The notes: generated by a model not told the origin, from the sequence alone. 64,000 bases of DNA from Fragum whitleyi (GCA_948146395.1 OX411543.1:21430026-21494025); one strand, 5' to 3'. Positions 21,490 to 31,470 are shown, counted from the stretch's first letter. Translations and numbers: made by a program.

Positions 21490-21707
21490 TTTTGAAAATT
21501 CAAAGTTGCATAGAATTTATTGTGGAGAGGTTCAATAGATCTAATTTTTAAGAGACAAACATCTCTGGTTATATACAATTCATTATTAATTTCATTTCCT
21601 TCAATACTTTTTAAAACCTTCTCTGATAAGGTCATAAAAAGCAAGTCTTGTTTAACTAATACATCTGTTGAAGCGACTTTCAGGCCCTTCAGGGCTTTGA
21701 TTTTTCC

Positions 21708-21886
21708 AGAGCTTTAGATAGAGGGGGTATTTTGGTTTTTGGATTCAAATATGTAAAACATTGTTTGCATAAAACCTAAGATGTGCATACTTATTGGAAT
21801 TGTCTCATCGAGTACTAACAACATATGGATTCATTGAGAAATAAGGATTTTAGACCAGCTAATATTCCCTCTTATCTGTACCTCTG
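21708..21886. mobile_element. Family-C palindromic MITE
   Basis: AGAGCTTTAGATAGAGGGGG at the left, TATCTGTACCTCTG at the right. The central palindrome is reduced (GGAATTGTCTCATCGAGTAC). Ends of the type CAGAG are reminiscent of hAT elements, but no 8 bp duplication is evident. Confidence 0.75.
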
Positions 21887-22012
21887 TTGTCTGAAGGAAG
21901 ATTGTTGAAAGCAGTGTAAAATTCCTTTCAAACGAACAAAATAACCCACAAAGCGATACTATGTTAGGACTATATAAAAAAGAAATAAGTGGAAGTATAA
22001 GATGATGACTTG

Positions 22013-22357
22013 CCAGGGATTTTTCTTCTATCTCTCAGGGGCCCAATAAAGGCCCCATTCCCCATTGAAAAGGCCCCAAATTTTTTCCCAATTTGGAGAA
22101 AAATTCCTAATTTAATGCAATGGATTTAACCAAACAACTTATTTCTGACATATTTGTAACTTGGGAGTATGATTATGTGTTTTGTTAACTTTAAATATTT
22201 TAAGAACAAGCTTTTTTTAAAGAAAATTTATACATTACAAGCAAGAAATAACCCAAACAGTTAAACATGAAAAAATCCCCAAATTACAATTCGTCGATAT
22301 TTTTTTCCCCAAATGAATGCTATGGGCCTTTTCCCAAAGAACTTGGGAAAAGCCTTG
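22013..22357. mobile_element. Candidate hAT-like non-autonomous element
   Basis: Left CAGGGATTTTTCTTCTATC and right CTTGGGAAAAGCCTTG give approximate inverted repeats (CAGGGATTTT / CAAGGCTTTT). The interior has GGCCCC and TTCCCAA-type motifs repeated in both orientations. An exact 8 bp target duplication is not visible. Confidence 0.4.
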
Positions 22358-22401
22358 CTTGCAAGCATATACAAAGCTATATATAGCACTCCTAAATAAA
22401 A

Positions 22402-22425
22402 GCCCCCCCCCCCCCCCTCCCCCCC
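22402..22425. repeat. C-rich homopolymer
   Basis: Long C run broken by a single T. Confidence 0.9.
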
Positions 22426-22780
22426 ATTAATGCTCATGTTGTTTTATTCCCCAGGAAAGGCATTTCTGAAAGTAAGTTAGTCTGAAAACATTCAAATACA
22501 AGAGAGAGATCACCTTGGTCAAAGCTATCATGAATGTACCTGCTCACTTGCCAGACGAGGTTGAAATACCAGAAATGATTGTAATGCATGAAACAATAGG
22601 GAGTTTCTTATTTCTAACCTTTCCTGTTATCTAGTAATAATTGGTAATAAACTGTATCCTTGATAAGTAAATCCAATTAGGCATATCAGGTGATTGCGGA
22701 CATCTGGTATTGGTACTATGGATGGTAAATTATGGGTATAGGTATCAAGGAGTGAAAAGACTTTTTTCCATTTATATGTC

Positions 22781-22854
22781 AAGGGCTTAGTGCAAGACTA
22801 TTGTAAGTGCCTATATATTTATAGGCACTTACAATAGTGTTGCACTGACCCTTT
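22781..22854. repeat. Family-K hairpin element
   Basis: AAGGGCTTAGTGCAAGACTA and TTGTAAGTGCCTATA are mirrored by TATAGGCACTTACAATAGTG and TTGCACTGACCCTTTG. The whole repeat is stem with a loop of a few bases. Confidence 0.75.
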
Positions 22855-22873
22855 GATGTACCTTTCTTTGGCC

Positions 22874-23010
22874 AGAGGTACAGTTAAGAGGGGGTATTAC
22901 CAATCTAGAATTTTTATTTCTTAATTAAACCCTAGGTTGTTAGTATTCATTTGAATCTTCTCTGAGACGATTCCAAAGAGTACCTAATACATAAGATTTA
23001 TGCAAGTTTT
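22874..23010. mobile_element. Family-C palindromic MITE, right side lost
   Basis: AGAGGTACAGTTAAGAGGGGG left arm, then GTTAGTATTCATTTGAATC and GAGACGATTCCAAAGAGTAC. The right terminus is absent. Confidence 0.65.
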
Positions 23011-23525
23011 ATTAGAATATCTCAATTTGATATACAGAATACACACTTTATCGGTAAAGCTCTGCTTGGCTAATCTGGATGGGGTTCCTGTGTTTCTTTG
23101 TCATCTTTGGCAGTGGACTTATGGTCAAAGAGAAATCTTGGATCATGTTGCTTAAAATCTTGGCCAGGCCACTCAGGTTGTGTTGGTGATGTCCTAAAAC
23201 ATTGCATTACTGAGCATTGACGATGCCCAGCAAGATCATAAATAGATGAACTTCGCTATGATTGTAGTTTTCAAACAAAAACTTTTCAATAGTAAAAAGA
23301 AATTAAATCATCTTTTATATCATAAATAGTTTTGAATAAATCTTCAATGGTAAAGAATATTAAGTAAATCTCTTGAGATAGATATTGCAGGCCTCATTTC
23401 AAGGCTTTTAAAAAGTAGCAAATAAATTTTAGATGGTCTTGCTACATTTTTTCAAATAAAAAAAAATACAGTAGTTAAATGAAATTGATTTAAATTAAAA
23501 AGATGTAAACATTACTTCAGTGATC
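23011..23525. other. No gene recognised
   Basis: No repeat or coding signature. Confidence 0.4.
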
Positions 23526-23768
23526 GGGCTCAAGTTTAAAACACTTTTCTCAGGCTCAGGCTCATTTTTCTCAAATTTAAAATTAAAATAAATGTATTAA
23601 AATAAAAGACAATATTTATAAGTTGTTATTTATAAGAACTTATTGATATCATCTTTTATGTTAATACATTACAATGAGTAATAAAACAGAATAACGGTTT
23701 TAATCTCAAATTTGAAATTTGAGAAAATTTTGAAGTTAACCTGAGAAAAGTTTTATAACCTCGGGCCC
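23526..23768. mobile_element. Family-J fold-back element
   Basis: GGGCTCAAGTTTAAAACACT left and AAGTTTTATAACCTCGGGCC right, with inner arms TTTCTCAAATTTAAAATT and CTCAAATTTGAAATTTGAG. A central AAGTTGTTATTTATAAGAACTT is conserved with 2191-2432. Confidence 0.75.
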
Positions 23769-24353
23769 AGATAACTGTAACCTGTTTTCATGTAAATGTT
23801 TTGTGGTCAGTCGGGACCAATAAAGAAGCAGTTGGCGTGTAGATAATCGATGATGGTTGTTAATTAATAGTTGGTTGTCTTTAATTAGATGTTGGATAAC
23901 CTTGTATATACTGTAAACAGTATGATATCATTTGTGTGGTAGATGGTATATGTTATAATTAATGATATTAGGTTTGTTAATTGCTGATTGATAGGTGCTT
24001 GCTTAAGATAAACATTCCTCCGTAGAGACAAGAGTGCCTGCAACAAGTGCAATTCCTGATGGTCCTGGCTGATATGACCTCAATTATGTAGAAATAATGT
24101 GATATGTAAAACAGAAACAACCAAATAACTTTGCACTTTGAATGAGTGATGGTCATTTATAACTCTTGTCTTTCGATAAAAACCTTAGCTAAACTACCAA
24201 AAACAAAAAATTTACACTAGTTAAATTTTGAAAGGAGTCAGGATAATTTTGATATAAGGTACTTTTGTTTACTGTCATTGAAAAAAATATTATAAGAGCT
24301 AACAACTTGTTTGGCCAAGGTTTTTAAACCCTGCAATTCTCTGGCATAAAAGA
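23769..24353. other. No gene recognised; homeodomain-type AT motifs at 23840-23920
   Basis: GTTAATTAATAG and TTTAATTAGATG lie close to AATCGATGATGG. Such AT motifs are expected by chance in AT-rich DNA, so no regulatory call is made. Confidence 0.3.
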
Positions 24354-24716
24354 TACAGTTGATATTGCTCGAGCAACCACGTCTATTAAGTGACCAATTT
24401 TATTAAGTGACCACCGTAAAAAGTTCCCGCAACGTAAGCAAATTTTCTGAAAAAGAGGACATTCTTAATGAAAAATTGGTTATTGTTGATATCTTATGTT
24501 GTTGGAACCCATTAGAATCGTCCCAATAAGACGATTCTAATGGGTTCGAACATCATAAGATTAAGTACGACTTGAACGACAATCTTTAAATGCTTTCAAA
24601 ATAGACTTTCACATTTATCATTGTATTTCCTATTAAGCAACCATTCCCATGAGCGACCGCTTTTTGGTGGTCCCTGAAGTGGTCGCTTAACACAAGTTTT
24701 ACTGTATATCTAAAAT
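24354..24716. mobile_element. Family-E mariner-like MITE, full length
   Basis: TACAGTTGATATTGCTCGAG at the left and CACAAGTTTTACTGTA at the right give TA-flanked CAGT/ACTG ends. Subterminal arms GAGCAACCACGT and GTGGTCGCTTAA are also inverted. Centre: a palindrome at 24492-24562 with ATTAGAATCGTC/GACGATTCTAAT. No transposase. Confidence 0.8.
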
Positions 24717-24853
24717 ATTGCTGAAAGAGTAACTACATGAAAGATGTGAGATTTTCTATTTTTCCTAGGGATCAATAGTTTATAGATGCCTCTATAGATA
24801 ATCACCTGCCAATCAGGGAATGTGTATTCAGTTAATTATCTAGATCTAATTAA

Positions 24854-24934
24854 TTATGCATCATTCATTGATAATATCCTTCAGATATCCCTGTATAGGA
24901 CAATTCTGTCGTACAATTCTGGTCAGTGTTTGAT
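24854..24934 (+). repeat. Direct repeat left of a family-C MITE (copy 1)
   Basis: TTATGCATCATTCATTGATA to CAGTGTTTGAT. About 95% identical by eye to 25116-25200, which has a 4 bp insertion (AGCT) and a few substitutions. Confidence 0.85.
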
Positions 24935-24935
24935 C

Positions 24936-25115
24936 AGAGGTACAGATAGAGGGGGGTATTTTGGATTTTGAATTCGAATTTTTCAACTATAACTGCACAA
25001 ATCATATGGTGTGGGTACTCATTGGAATCGTCTCATCAAGACAATTCAAATGAGTACCCACAACATAGGGTTTCAAGTAGAAATAAGAATTTTATTCAGA
25101 ATGGCAATTTACCCC
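24936..25115. mobile_element. Family-C palindromic MITE between direct repeats
   Basis: AGAGGTACAGATAGAGGGGG left arm. Central palindrome GTGGGTACTCATTGGAATCG and its mirror CAATTCAAATGAGTACCCAC. The last ~15 bases of the right arm are replaced by the direct repeat that also lies left of the element. Confidence 0.8.
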
Positions 25116-25200
25116 TTATGCATCATTCATTGATAATATCCTACAGATATCCCTGTGTAGCTAGGACAATTCTGTCATACAATTCTGGTCAGTGTTTGAT
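25116..25200 (+). repeat. Direct repeat right of a family-C MITE (copy 2)
   Basis: Second copy of 24854-24934. At over 80 bp it is far longer than a transposition target duplication. Confidence 0.85.
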
Positions 25201-25339
25201 ACGGCTTTGAAAGTATGGGAAATCTTGATAGTTTGCTGGCATTTTCTTTGTGAATCAGCTTTATCAAAAACTATAACTGAAACAATTAAGATCTTAAGTT
25301 TGGTTGAAATCTATTTATTTTACATCGATTGGGAAACAA

Positions 25340-25497
25340 GCTGGTACAACTTAAATCCCTCTAGATTCTGCTTCCTGGAAAATTCACCAGTACTTGTGTC
25401 GAATGTGTGGGCAAATGAAAGAACCAAGATCGATAGCGGCCCCCGAGATTCGATCTTAGGACCTTTGGGTCAAGAGGCCAACACTTCACCTCTAGAC
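25340..25497 (-). mobile_element. Candidate tRNA-derived SINE or tRNA pseudogene
   Basis: Read on the minus strand from 25497: GTGGTCTAGAGGTGAAGTG (A-box-like TGGTCTAGAGG) then AGATCGAATCTCGG (B-box-like), followed by a non-tRNA body. Differs from family S. Acceptor pairing is poor, so it is not a functional tRNA. The body boundary is a guess. Confidence 0.4.
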
Positions 25498-26045
25498 CAC
25501 AATTAAGACTTAAATGGGTGGTGAAGACACAGACTAAACTTTGTTTTAACTAAGCTTGGATTAACAAAAAACAACAACACAAAAACACACATCGATGAAC
25601 AATTCAGAGTGGATCATATAAATCTATTTAGTAATTCAATAATTGACTTATAATAAGCTTACTTTCAGTCATAGAAGTGAACCATATTCAATATATACCT
25701 TGACTAAAGGGATCGAGACAGCTTTGAAATAGATAAATTGTATTAATATCAACCAATGCATAAATCCGCTAAATATATCCCCTAATAAATCAAATTTGAA
25801 TTGAATGAAATAATTGTGAAAAATTAATATAAGTGGCATTTCAAAAATGTTAAGAGGGTTTGAAAATTCACCCCAGGAGTAAATTTTAAATATGCAAATC
25901 CGACATTATACCGTTTTACCTTTCAGCGACTTACCGTTAGGATTAACTCTTTTCCATGCTTACTATGATTGACTTTTTATTATTTACTGATATTGATTGA
26001 AGATCCTTGTTAGAAAAAGATCAATTAAAATTCTGATATCTGTCC
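25498..26045. other. No gene recognised
   Basis: AT-rich spacer without repeat or coding signal. Confidence 0.4.
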
Positions 26046-26150
26046 AGGTATTTACTTGTCCATGGACAAGTGGCATAGAAAAAAGTACTTGTCCGCAGGT
26101 AGAAAAACCCATGTCGGACAAGTCGGGCATGGGAATTCCACACCCCTGAC
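26046..26150. mobile_element. Candidate hAT-like MITE
   Basis: CAGGTATTTACTTGTCC at the left, GGAATTCCACACCCCTG at the right, with inner ACTTGTCC and GGACAAGT arms repeated. Related in sequence to 29140-29307. Target duplication not visible. Confidence 0.4.
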
Positions 26151-26310
26151 AAAACAGTTGTAACTAGTACTGTCTATACTTTTTGCGCGGAGTCACCAAT
26201 TTAAATTCTCAAGCCAACGAAGTTTTAAAAAAGTTTGTTTCCAATTGATTTTGAATTTTGAATGTATTGATTGAAGCTTAAATAAATGGTGATATTAGCT
26301 CTTGTTTAGG

Positions 26311-26489
26311 AATCTGACTTAATAATTATTTTAATGTTATTGTCATGAAAGAAAAATTTGCAAATAGTGTCTTAAAGATCATTAAAAAAACTGAAAATCT
26401 TGTCAAATTGAATACCCCCTGGTATAATAACAAATGTGAAAATACGTATTTTAATGTTAAGAGGTACTTGTTGGCCATTATGGATCAAT
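26311..26489 (+). pseudogene. Decayed non-LTR retrotransposon (LINE) fragment
   Basis: A frame ending in a stop near 26489 encodes KEKFANSVLKII, then LVKLNTPWYNNKC and NVKRYLLA. The spacing and the PWYNNKC segment followed by basic residues resemble the linker between endonuclease and reverse transcriptase in CR1/L2/jockey-type LINEs (usual form PWFNxEC). No upstream endonuclease or downstream YxDD motif is seen. Short remnant; assignment rests on one motif. Confidence 0.45.
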
Positions 26490-26661
26490 AAAAATTGGAT
26501 TAAGGTAGCTTAATATGCGTTTATACGGGTCATTTAACAGAGCTTAACTTTATAAACTCGACAATCGTCTGGTTAATATCACTAGATTTAAAGAATTTGA
26601 GAAAATAATAATTTGTATTTTAGATGATTTAAGGCTATTATATTGTATGGTGTCACATGTA

Positions 26662-26925
26662 AATGTGACCCATCACTCGAAAAGGGACCATCTGGGTAGT
26701 GCTTAAAGTGTTGACTGTAGTCAGACTGCGCGGGTTGTGCAGGCTGACTGGGATCAAAACTTTTTGCACTTTTTTGATTTTCAGAATCTAGAAGGATTGA
26801 TCTATCTTCCAGTGAAAGAATTTTTGAAATGCGACCTCTGGCTGAACTCTACTGGAAAAAATCTCTTTTTTACGATTTCATTTAACGGAGTTCCGAGAAG
26901 GTCCCTTTTCACTTGACACAAATGT
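26662..26925. mobile_element. Family-P inverted-repeat element
   Basis: AATGTGACCCATCACTCGAA then AAGGGACCATC at the left; GAAGGTCCCTTTTCACTTGA then CACAAATGT at the right. Inner TAGTCAGACTG and CAGGCTGACTGGG pair in the left half. 264 bp; class not assigned. Confidence 0.75.
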
Positions 26926-27430
26926 TTAAATGTTTATCTTGTAAGCTTTTACTATTCTATTAAATTAGGACTTAAAGCTGTATGTGTAACAATGTATTTT
27001 CCTTTTTTAAGTTGTCTATGCTATATTTCTAAGACTAAAAGTCATGATTACTGGATAAAAAGTCATTTATTGAAGAGAAATAATTACCTTCTGTATTCAT
27101 AATGAAAAGCACAGGAAAAAGTAAATCATCCATGATACATTCAACAAAGATTGAAGAAACATGAAACTGCTGACATTTATACAAGAAATTGATTCTGTTG
27201 AAAATAGCTTATTTTGTTACCGTAAAAAAGTATCTTTTTTCAAAATACTGTAACTTTTAAGAATTTAGTTAAACAGTTTTACCCCCAGTGAAAAAGTTCA
27301 AGAACTGGTTCTTGAATTTTCTAGAACAATAATTGACTGCAATATTTATAAGGTCAGTATTTCTTTACAAAATATAATGGTTCAAACTATTGTACTTAAA
27401 ATTAGAAAAAAAAAACCACAAAAAAAAACA
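26926..27430. other. No gene recognised
   Basis: AT-rich. Local inverted GTTCAAGAACTGGTTCTTGAA at about 27297-27317. Confidence 0.4.
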
Positions 27431-27543
27431 GGAAGTACAGATGAAGATCAGACTGCATATATTTCCAGACTGATCTTTGTCTATACCCCATGTTAAAGTA
27501 GGAGACAGCAAACAGGAATATTCTTCAGCATGACAAGGGTTAA
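27431..27543 (+). mobile_element. Family-B piggyBac-like MITE, right half
   Basis: AAGATCAGACTGCATATATT and CAGACTGATCTTTGTC form the inner palindrome. The right end CAGCATGACAAGGGTTAA is intact with TTAA at 27540-27543. The left end was not found upstream. Confidence 0.7.
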
Positions 27544-27582
27544 AAATCTTTCAAGGATATAAGTGATAGGGACAAGAAAGCC

Positions 27583-27772
27583 TTAACCCTTGACATGCTG
27601 AACCCAGAATATTCCTGCGTTGGCAAGATCTCTTCAAACCTGATTTGTCAAGAGATTTTTTATACAGTTTTTAGAATTGAAATTGACCAATAGTTGGTAC
27701 TTTCAGTACTTTTTGCCCTTTGATTTTGATGAAAATTTTTAGCTAAAATTTAATCAGCATGACAAGGGTTAA
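27583..27772 (+). mobile_element. Family-B piggyBac-like MITE, abutting a family-A copy
   Basis: TTAACCCTTGACATGCTG at the left and CAGCATGACAAGGGTTAA at the right. Its right TTAA (27769-27772) is also the left TTAA of the family-A element that follows, so the two share one target tetranucleotide. Confidence 0.85.
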
Positions 27773-27997
27773 CCCTTTCCTGTTTTACAAAATTTTGGAC
27801 CTGTCCAAATTCAAAGGTTCTGCAGACGAAAATTTAAAGTCGATTTAATTTGAAAAATAAGCATTTAGTAGGGTAGAAAATAGTGTGGATAAAGAAGAAA
27901 TTGCTTATCAGAAGCAATTTCTTCTTTTTTCACAATGTTTTCTCAATCGTAAAATCACAGACACGTAAAAAGCAGGGATTAAACAGCAAAGGGTTAA
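27769..27997 (+). mobile_element. Family-A piggyBac-like MITE, reference copy
   Basis: TTAA at 27769-27772 and 27994-27997. Termini CCCTTTCCTGTTTTAC and TAAACAGCAAAGGG are imperfect inverted repeats. Central AAGAAGAAATTGCTT/AAGCAATTTCTTCTT hairpin at about 27892-27926. TTAA targets with CCC-starting ends are the hallmark of the piggyBac superfamily. No transposase. Confidence 0.9.
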
Positions 27998-28378
27998 ATT
28001 GGTTATATTTACTGTGCAAGGAGAGCCTTAAGACCGGTTTCTCTTTCCAAAGGCCATGTTTAAAATAGTCAAAGGGTCAAAAAGATAAGATCATTATCTA
28101 TGATTACCCCATCCTTCCATAATTTCTTGACTCTAATCTTTTTACCATCATATAACACCAATCTAATACTTCCAACCCTTGCTCTTGGTTCTGCAATATG
28201 ACCGCTATAGTGCCACTTACTAAACCCTTGGAGAGGGCATGTGTGTGTTCCAATGAACATGCAGTTTTGAAGAAAAGTTTAATTGAAATTAGGCATGCAG
28301 TTACAGAAAAACAAACCCCTTTGTTTATAAATTCAAACCCTCTGTACAGAAATCCTAAAGTGGCTGCAGAACCTTCAG

Positions 28379-28555
28379 TACAGTCAATCTTGCTCAGGCG
28401 ACCACGGCTATCAAGCAACCAATTTTATTATGTTCTCAATTTCAGAATCCCCTTTCTCATTTCAAAATATCTGACAATTGATATCATAGGTCCAAAATTT
28501 ATCACAAATTTATCCTATGTTGTTAAAACTCAATAGAATCATCTCACTGAGACAC
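28379..28555 (+). mobile_element. Family-E mariner-like MITE, left half
   Basis: TACAGTCAATCTTGCTCAGG and GCGACCACGG match the E terminus. The copy stops in the middle of the central palindrome (CATCTCACTGAGAC), as if deletion occurred at the hairpin tip. Confidence 0.75.
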
Positions 28556-28874
28556 ACAAAAAAATCCAGGAAATTGTTAAGGGATGGTATCTATGAATAA
28601 AAGCAGTAGCATCAAAAGAGACATACAGAAGGAGGGTGAAATGTTTACAATGGCTGTTTAACAAGATTGACCAGATAAGCAAGGAGGCTTATCAGCTAGT
28701 TAAATACTTAAACAAATCCCTTTAACACTTCCCCGTGTCATCTATCTCACTCTTTATCTGGGCCTGTTTTGTCAAATAGGGGGCAGTTATGGGATTAAAT
28801 GATAAAAGGCATGAATGACCCTGCTGATTTTAGAGTAATGGTGATATGTATCACTATTTTTTTTCAACCAAACC
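28556..28874. other. No gene recognised; mixed-composition segment at 28730-28840
   Basis: CTTTATCTGGGCC, CAAATAGGGGGCAG and GGGATTAAATG form a non-repeated, less AT-rich patch. A regulatory role is only a possibility. Confidence 0.25.
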
Positions 28875-29121
28875 TTAACCCTTGTCATGCTGAACCCGGA
28901 ATATTCCGTCCTTGGTAGGAGCTATAGACAAACATCAGCCAGCACATATGTGCAGTCTGATCTTTGTTCATACCACCTGAATTTCATTTTAAACCAGAAA
29001 GGTCTAAAACAATGCATTTCTAAAATCAATACTCACTCACATTTGGTAACTTCCAGTGTTTTTAGCACTTTGATTTTACATTTATTTTGCAAAGATTTTT
29101 ATTCAGCATGACAAGGTTTAA
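28875..29121 (+). mobile_element. Family-B piggyBac-like MITE, full length
   Basis: TTAACCCTTGTCATGCTG left; CAGCATGACAAGGTTTAA right, with TTAA at 28875-28878 and 29118-29121. Inner palindrome AGCACATATGTGCAGTCTGA at about 28940-28959. Confidence 0.85.
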
Positions 29122-29139
29122 TTATGACTCTATTTAGCA

Positions 29140-29307
29140 CAGGGCTTGAAAATTCTTGAAATCTCTACTTGTCCTACTATATAGAAAAATATATTGATAC
29201 ATTCATTTCCTAAGTGAAATTTTGCAAAATCCACTCGTCCTTCATATATAGACAAAGAAGGAAATAATCATGCAGGACGAGCGGACAAGTAGAATTTTCA
29301 AGCCCTG
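29140..29307. mobile_element. hAT-like MITE with perfect 17 bp inverted repeats
   Basis: CAGGGCTTGAAAATTCT at 29140-29156 is exactly mirrored by AGAATTTTCAAGCCCTG at 29291-29307. Inner CTACTTGTCC and GGACAAGTAG are also inverted. Length 168 bp. CAGGG ends suggest the hAT superfamily, but only AGCA is common to both flanks, so an 8 bp duplication is not confirmed. Confidence 0.7.
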
Positions 29308-29499
29308 AGCAGGGTGCTCTTTTGATTTTTAGCAGGGCTGTTTTTGGAGAAAACCAAAGCTATTGTCGTAATCTTTGCGTCATTCCTGTTGCTTTTCTTG
29401 TTGGTGTAGGAGTTTTTGTTGGCATGACAAACTTTAACCTTGGTCATATCCTTGTTGAAGATATGTAGCCGAGTATTGGTTCTGTAGGTAAATTTAGCT

Positions 29500-29600
29500 C
29501 TTGTTATTGCATGATGCTGTAGTTTCAGGAAGAAGAATATGTGCAGCCTGATCTTTGTCATAGACTCCTGCAAAAACACGAATATTCAAGGATTAAACTG
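29500..29600 (+). mobile_element. Degraded family-B fragment
   Basis: TGCATGATGCTG, AATATGTGCAGCCTGATCTT, CTCCTGCAAAAACACGAATA and GGATTAAACT follow the family-B order in mutated form. Confidence 0.4.
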
Positions 29601-29680
29601 TGGTAAATTAAATTTGGTTGCAGCTCGTCAGATATAAAGTTAGCCCAAGTCATACTTTACATGATATAATTGTCAATGGC

Positions 29681-29747
29681 TCTGGGCAAAGCAGTTGCAA
29701 GGGCCTATATTTGTATAGGTAGTTACAACTGTTTTGCACTGAGCGAT
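29681..29747. repeat. Family-K hairpin element (diverged left arm)
   Basis: GCAAAGCAGTTGCAAGGGCCTATA pairs imperfectly with TATAGGTAGTTACAACTG and TTTTGCACTGAGC. Confidence 0.6.
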
Positions 29748-29769
29748 CAATATACAAAGCTTCAGCAGA

Positions 29770-29830
29770 CAGTATAAAGAAAGATCAGCCTGCATAGACA
29801 TGCAGTCAGATCATAGCTTACTCTGCCTGT
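29770..29830. mobile_element. Family-B-like core hairpin fragment
   Basis: AAAGATCAGCCTGCATAGAC and ATGCAGTCAGATCATAGC. Close to the fragment at 5101-5145 and the core of 60634. Confidence 0.4.
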
Positions 29831-31176
29831 TTTGTATTTTACTTTCATTGGTAAAACATGAGCCAGACTAATTAAAATTCAAAAAACCCCAAACAACTTG
29901 TTTGAAATGTGATCAAAAACTAGTCAATATAAGTGTTAAAAATCTGTCATATTACTTATTCGCCACCCAGTAGGGGTTTGTTAAGGGCTTATATAAGATT
30001 CCAGATTAGATATGAGGGTCCATGTGCCAATGCTGCACATTATCTGTTTAAATACCAGGATGGGGCTTCTAAAGATTTATATGATAGTGCCTTATGTGCA
30101 AATATTGCATGCAAGTATTACATTATTTCAGCTTATCTTTTATAAATACTGGCAAGGGATATTTATGGAATGTTGGATCAGATAAGAGTCAGTCTGTTAA
30201 GATTGTATAATTTTTGATAAATAAAGGAAATTGAATGCTTGCAGATAAGTAACCTGTCATCATGTGTGATATCTCTTTGTAAATATTCAGAGTTGTTTCC
30301 CTTGTTTCAGTACAAGGGAAATAACTTCAAAATGATTGTTAACTACCATTGCTGTTTGATTCTCCCCAGACCATAAGGAAAATGTCAAACATTTAAAATT
30401 ACATTATATCCCATATATTTGTTGCATACTCATTTGCACATTTTTAAACTTAAATAATATTGTTGGAGAACCATCCCACTAAAAAGGGGTTCTCCTTAAT
30501 ATTTTTCCCATTGCTGGATGGCAAATGACACTTGTCACAATGACTTATGCAACATGTTGGTTGAAAGTTGGCTGAGTCGGAATTGAACTTAAAGCCATCC
30601 CAGAATTAAGAGCAGCATGAAAAACTTTAGGTGTTGATCTAGCCAGGCTCAGCTGCCATGTCAAAAATCATTGATAATGCCTATTGAGGCAACTGAAAGG
30701 GTTTATTCAAAGGGTCACCGTGATCAGAATGAATACAATGAGATTATTACCATTATTTAGCTAAAGTGTGTTTAAATCTTTCGTCCATTATACCCGGATT
30801 GTGAAATTTACTTTTCATGATTAAGTCAATATTGTAACTTAAAAACCGCTTTGCCCAAAATATTCAACTAATTTGACCCAGGGCTTAATATAACATAATC
30901 TTTTCCACATATATGTTCATCTCAAATCATTAGAGAACTATTTCTTTATTAATAGCTCTTGAGGCTTTGCAATTGATTTGATTATTCAAAATTATTACTA
31001 CATTACTACCAAGTCCTCTAATTCATTGAGATGCTTAAAAGGCAAGTACCCACAATCTAAAGATATATTGAGATTATAACAATTTAAAAATGGCTTTATA
31101 ATATTTCCTAATCATTGATGTATAAAAGTGTACTATAGATTTGCTGTATATGGATTTCATTTGAATGGAGATATAT
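29831..31176. other. No gene recognised (1.3 kb)
   Basis: Contains an inverted pair GGGAAATAAC-like and GTTGTTTCCCTTG near 30291-30330, and GAACCATCCCAC...GGTTCTCC near 30470-30500. At 31015-31060 is a degraded scrap of the family-C stem (AAGTACCCACAATCTAAAG). Nothing coding. Confidence 0.4.
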
Positions 31177-31470
31177 CGGCCCTATAAGCTCAGTCGGAGG
31201 ACCTGACTTCTAAGTAATAGAAGTTCAATATCTTGGGTTTGATTCTTGAGCTGGCACACTAAAAACCATTTGTTGTTTGGATAAGAAGTTAAATTGAGGC
31301 CCCATGTGAAAGTGCTTTACATGGAGCATGTTAAAGAACCATGGGAGATCTCAGCAGCAGTTTGTTATGTATCTTTTCACTATTCCCCCCCCCCCCCCTC
31401 TACCATCCCCTGTAATAACTAACTCCCTTATTTGGGCATCACTCATGTGGGAATATGCTACAGTTGCGAC
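31177..31470 (+). mobile_element. Second type of tRNA-derived SINE
   Basis: Head AAGCTCAGTCGGAGGACCTG (A box) and GGGTTTGATTCTTGAGC (B-box-like) differ from family S. The body has CCATGTGAAAGTGCTTTACA, GTTAAAGAACCATGGGAGA and a C-run at 31385-31400. The GTTAAAGAACC segment resembles conserved central domains reported in several animal SINE groups, but I cannot verify which. 3' end approximate. Confidence 0.6.
31385..31400. repeat. C homopolymer
   Basis: Run of C inside the SINE body. Confidence 0.85.

Noticed and set aside
28104..28536. Overlapping 104- and 112-codon frames on opposite strands
   Set aside because: No recognised domain; part overlaps a truncated family-E MITE.
30530..30670. 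tRNA-like SINE head on the minus strand
   Set aside because: Box-like motifs are too degenerate and misplaced to support a call.
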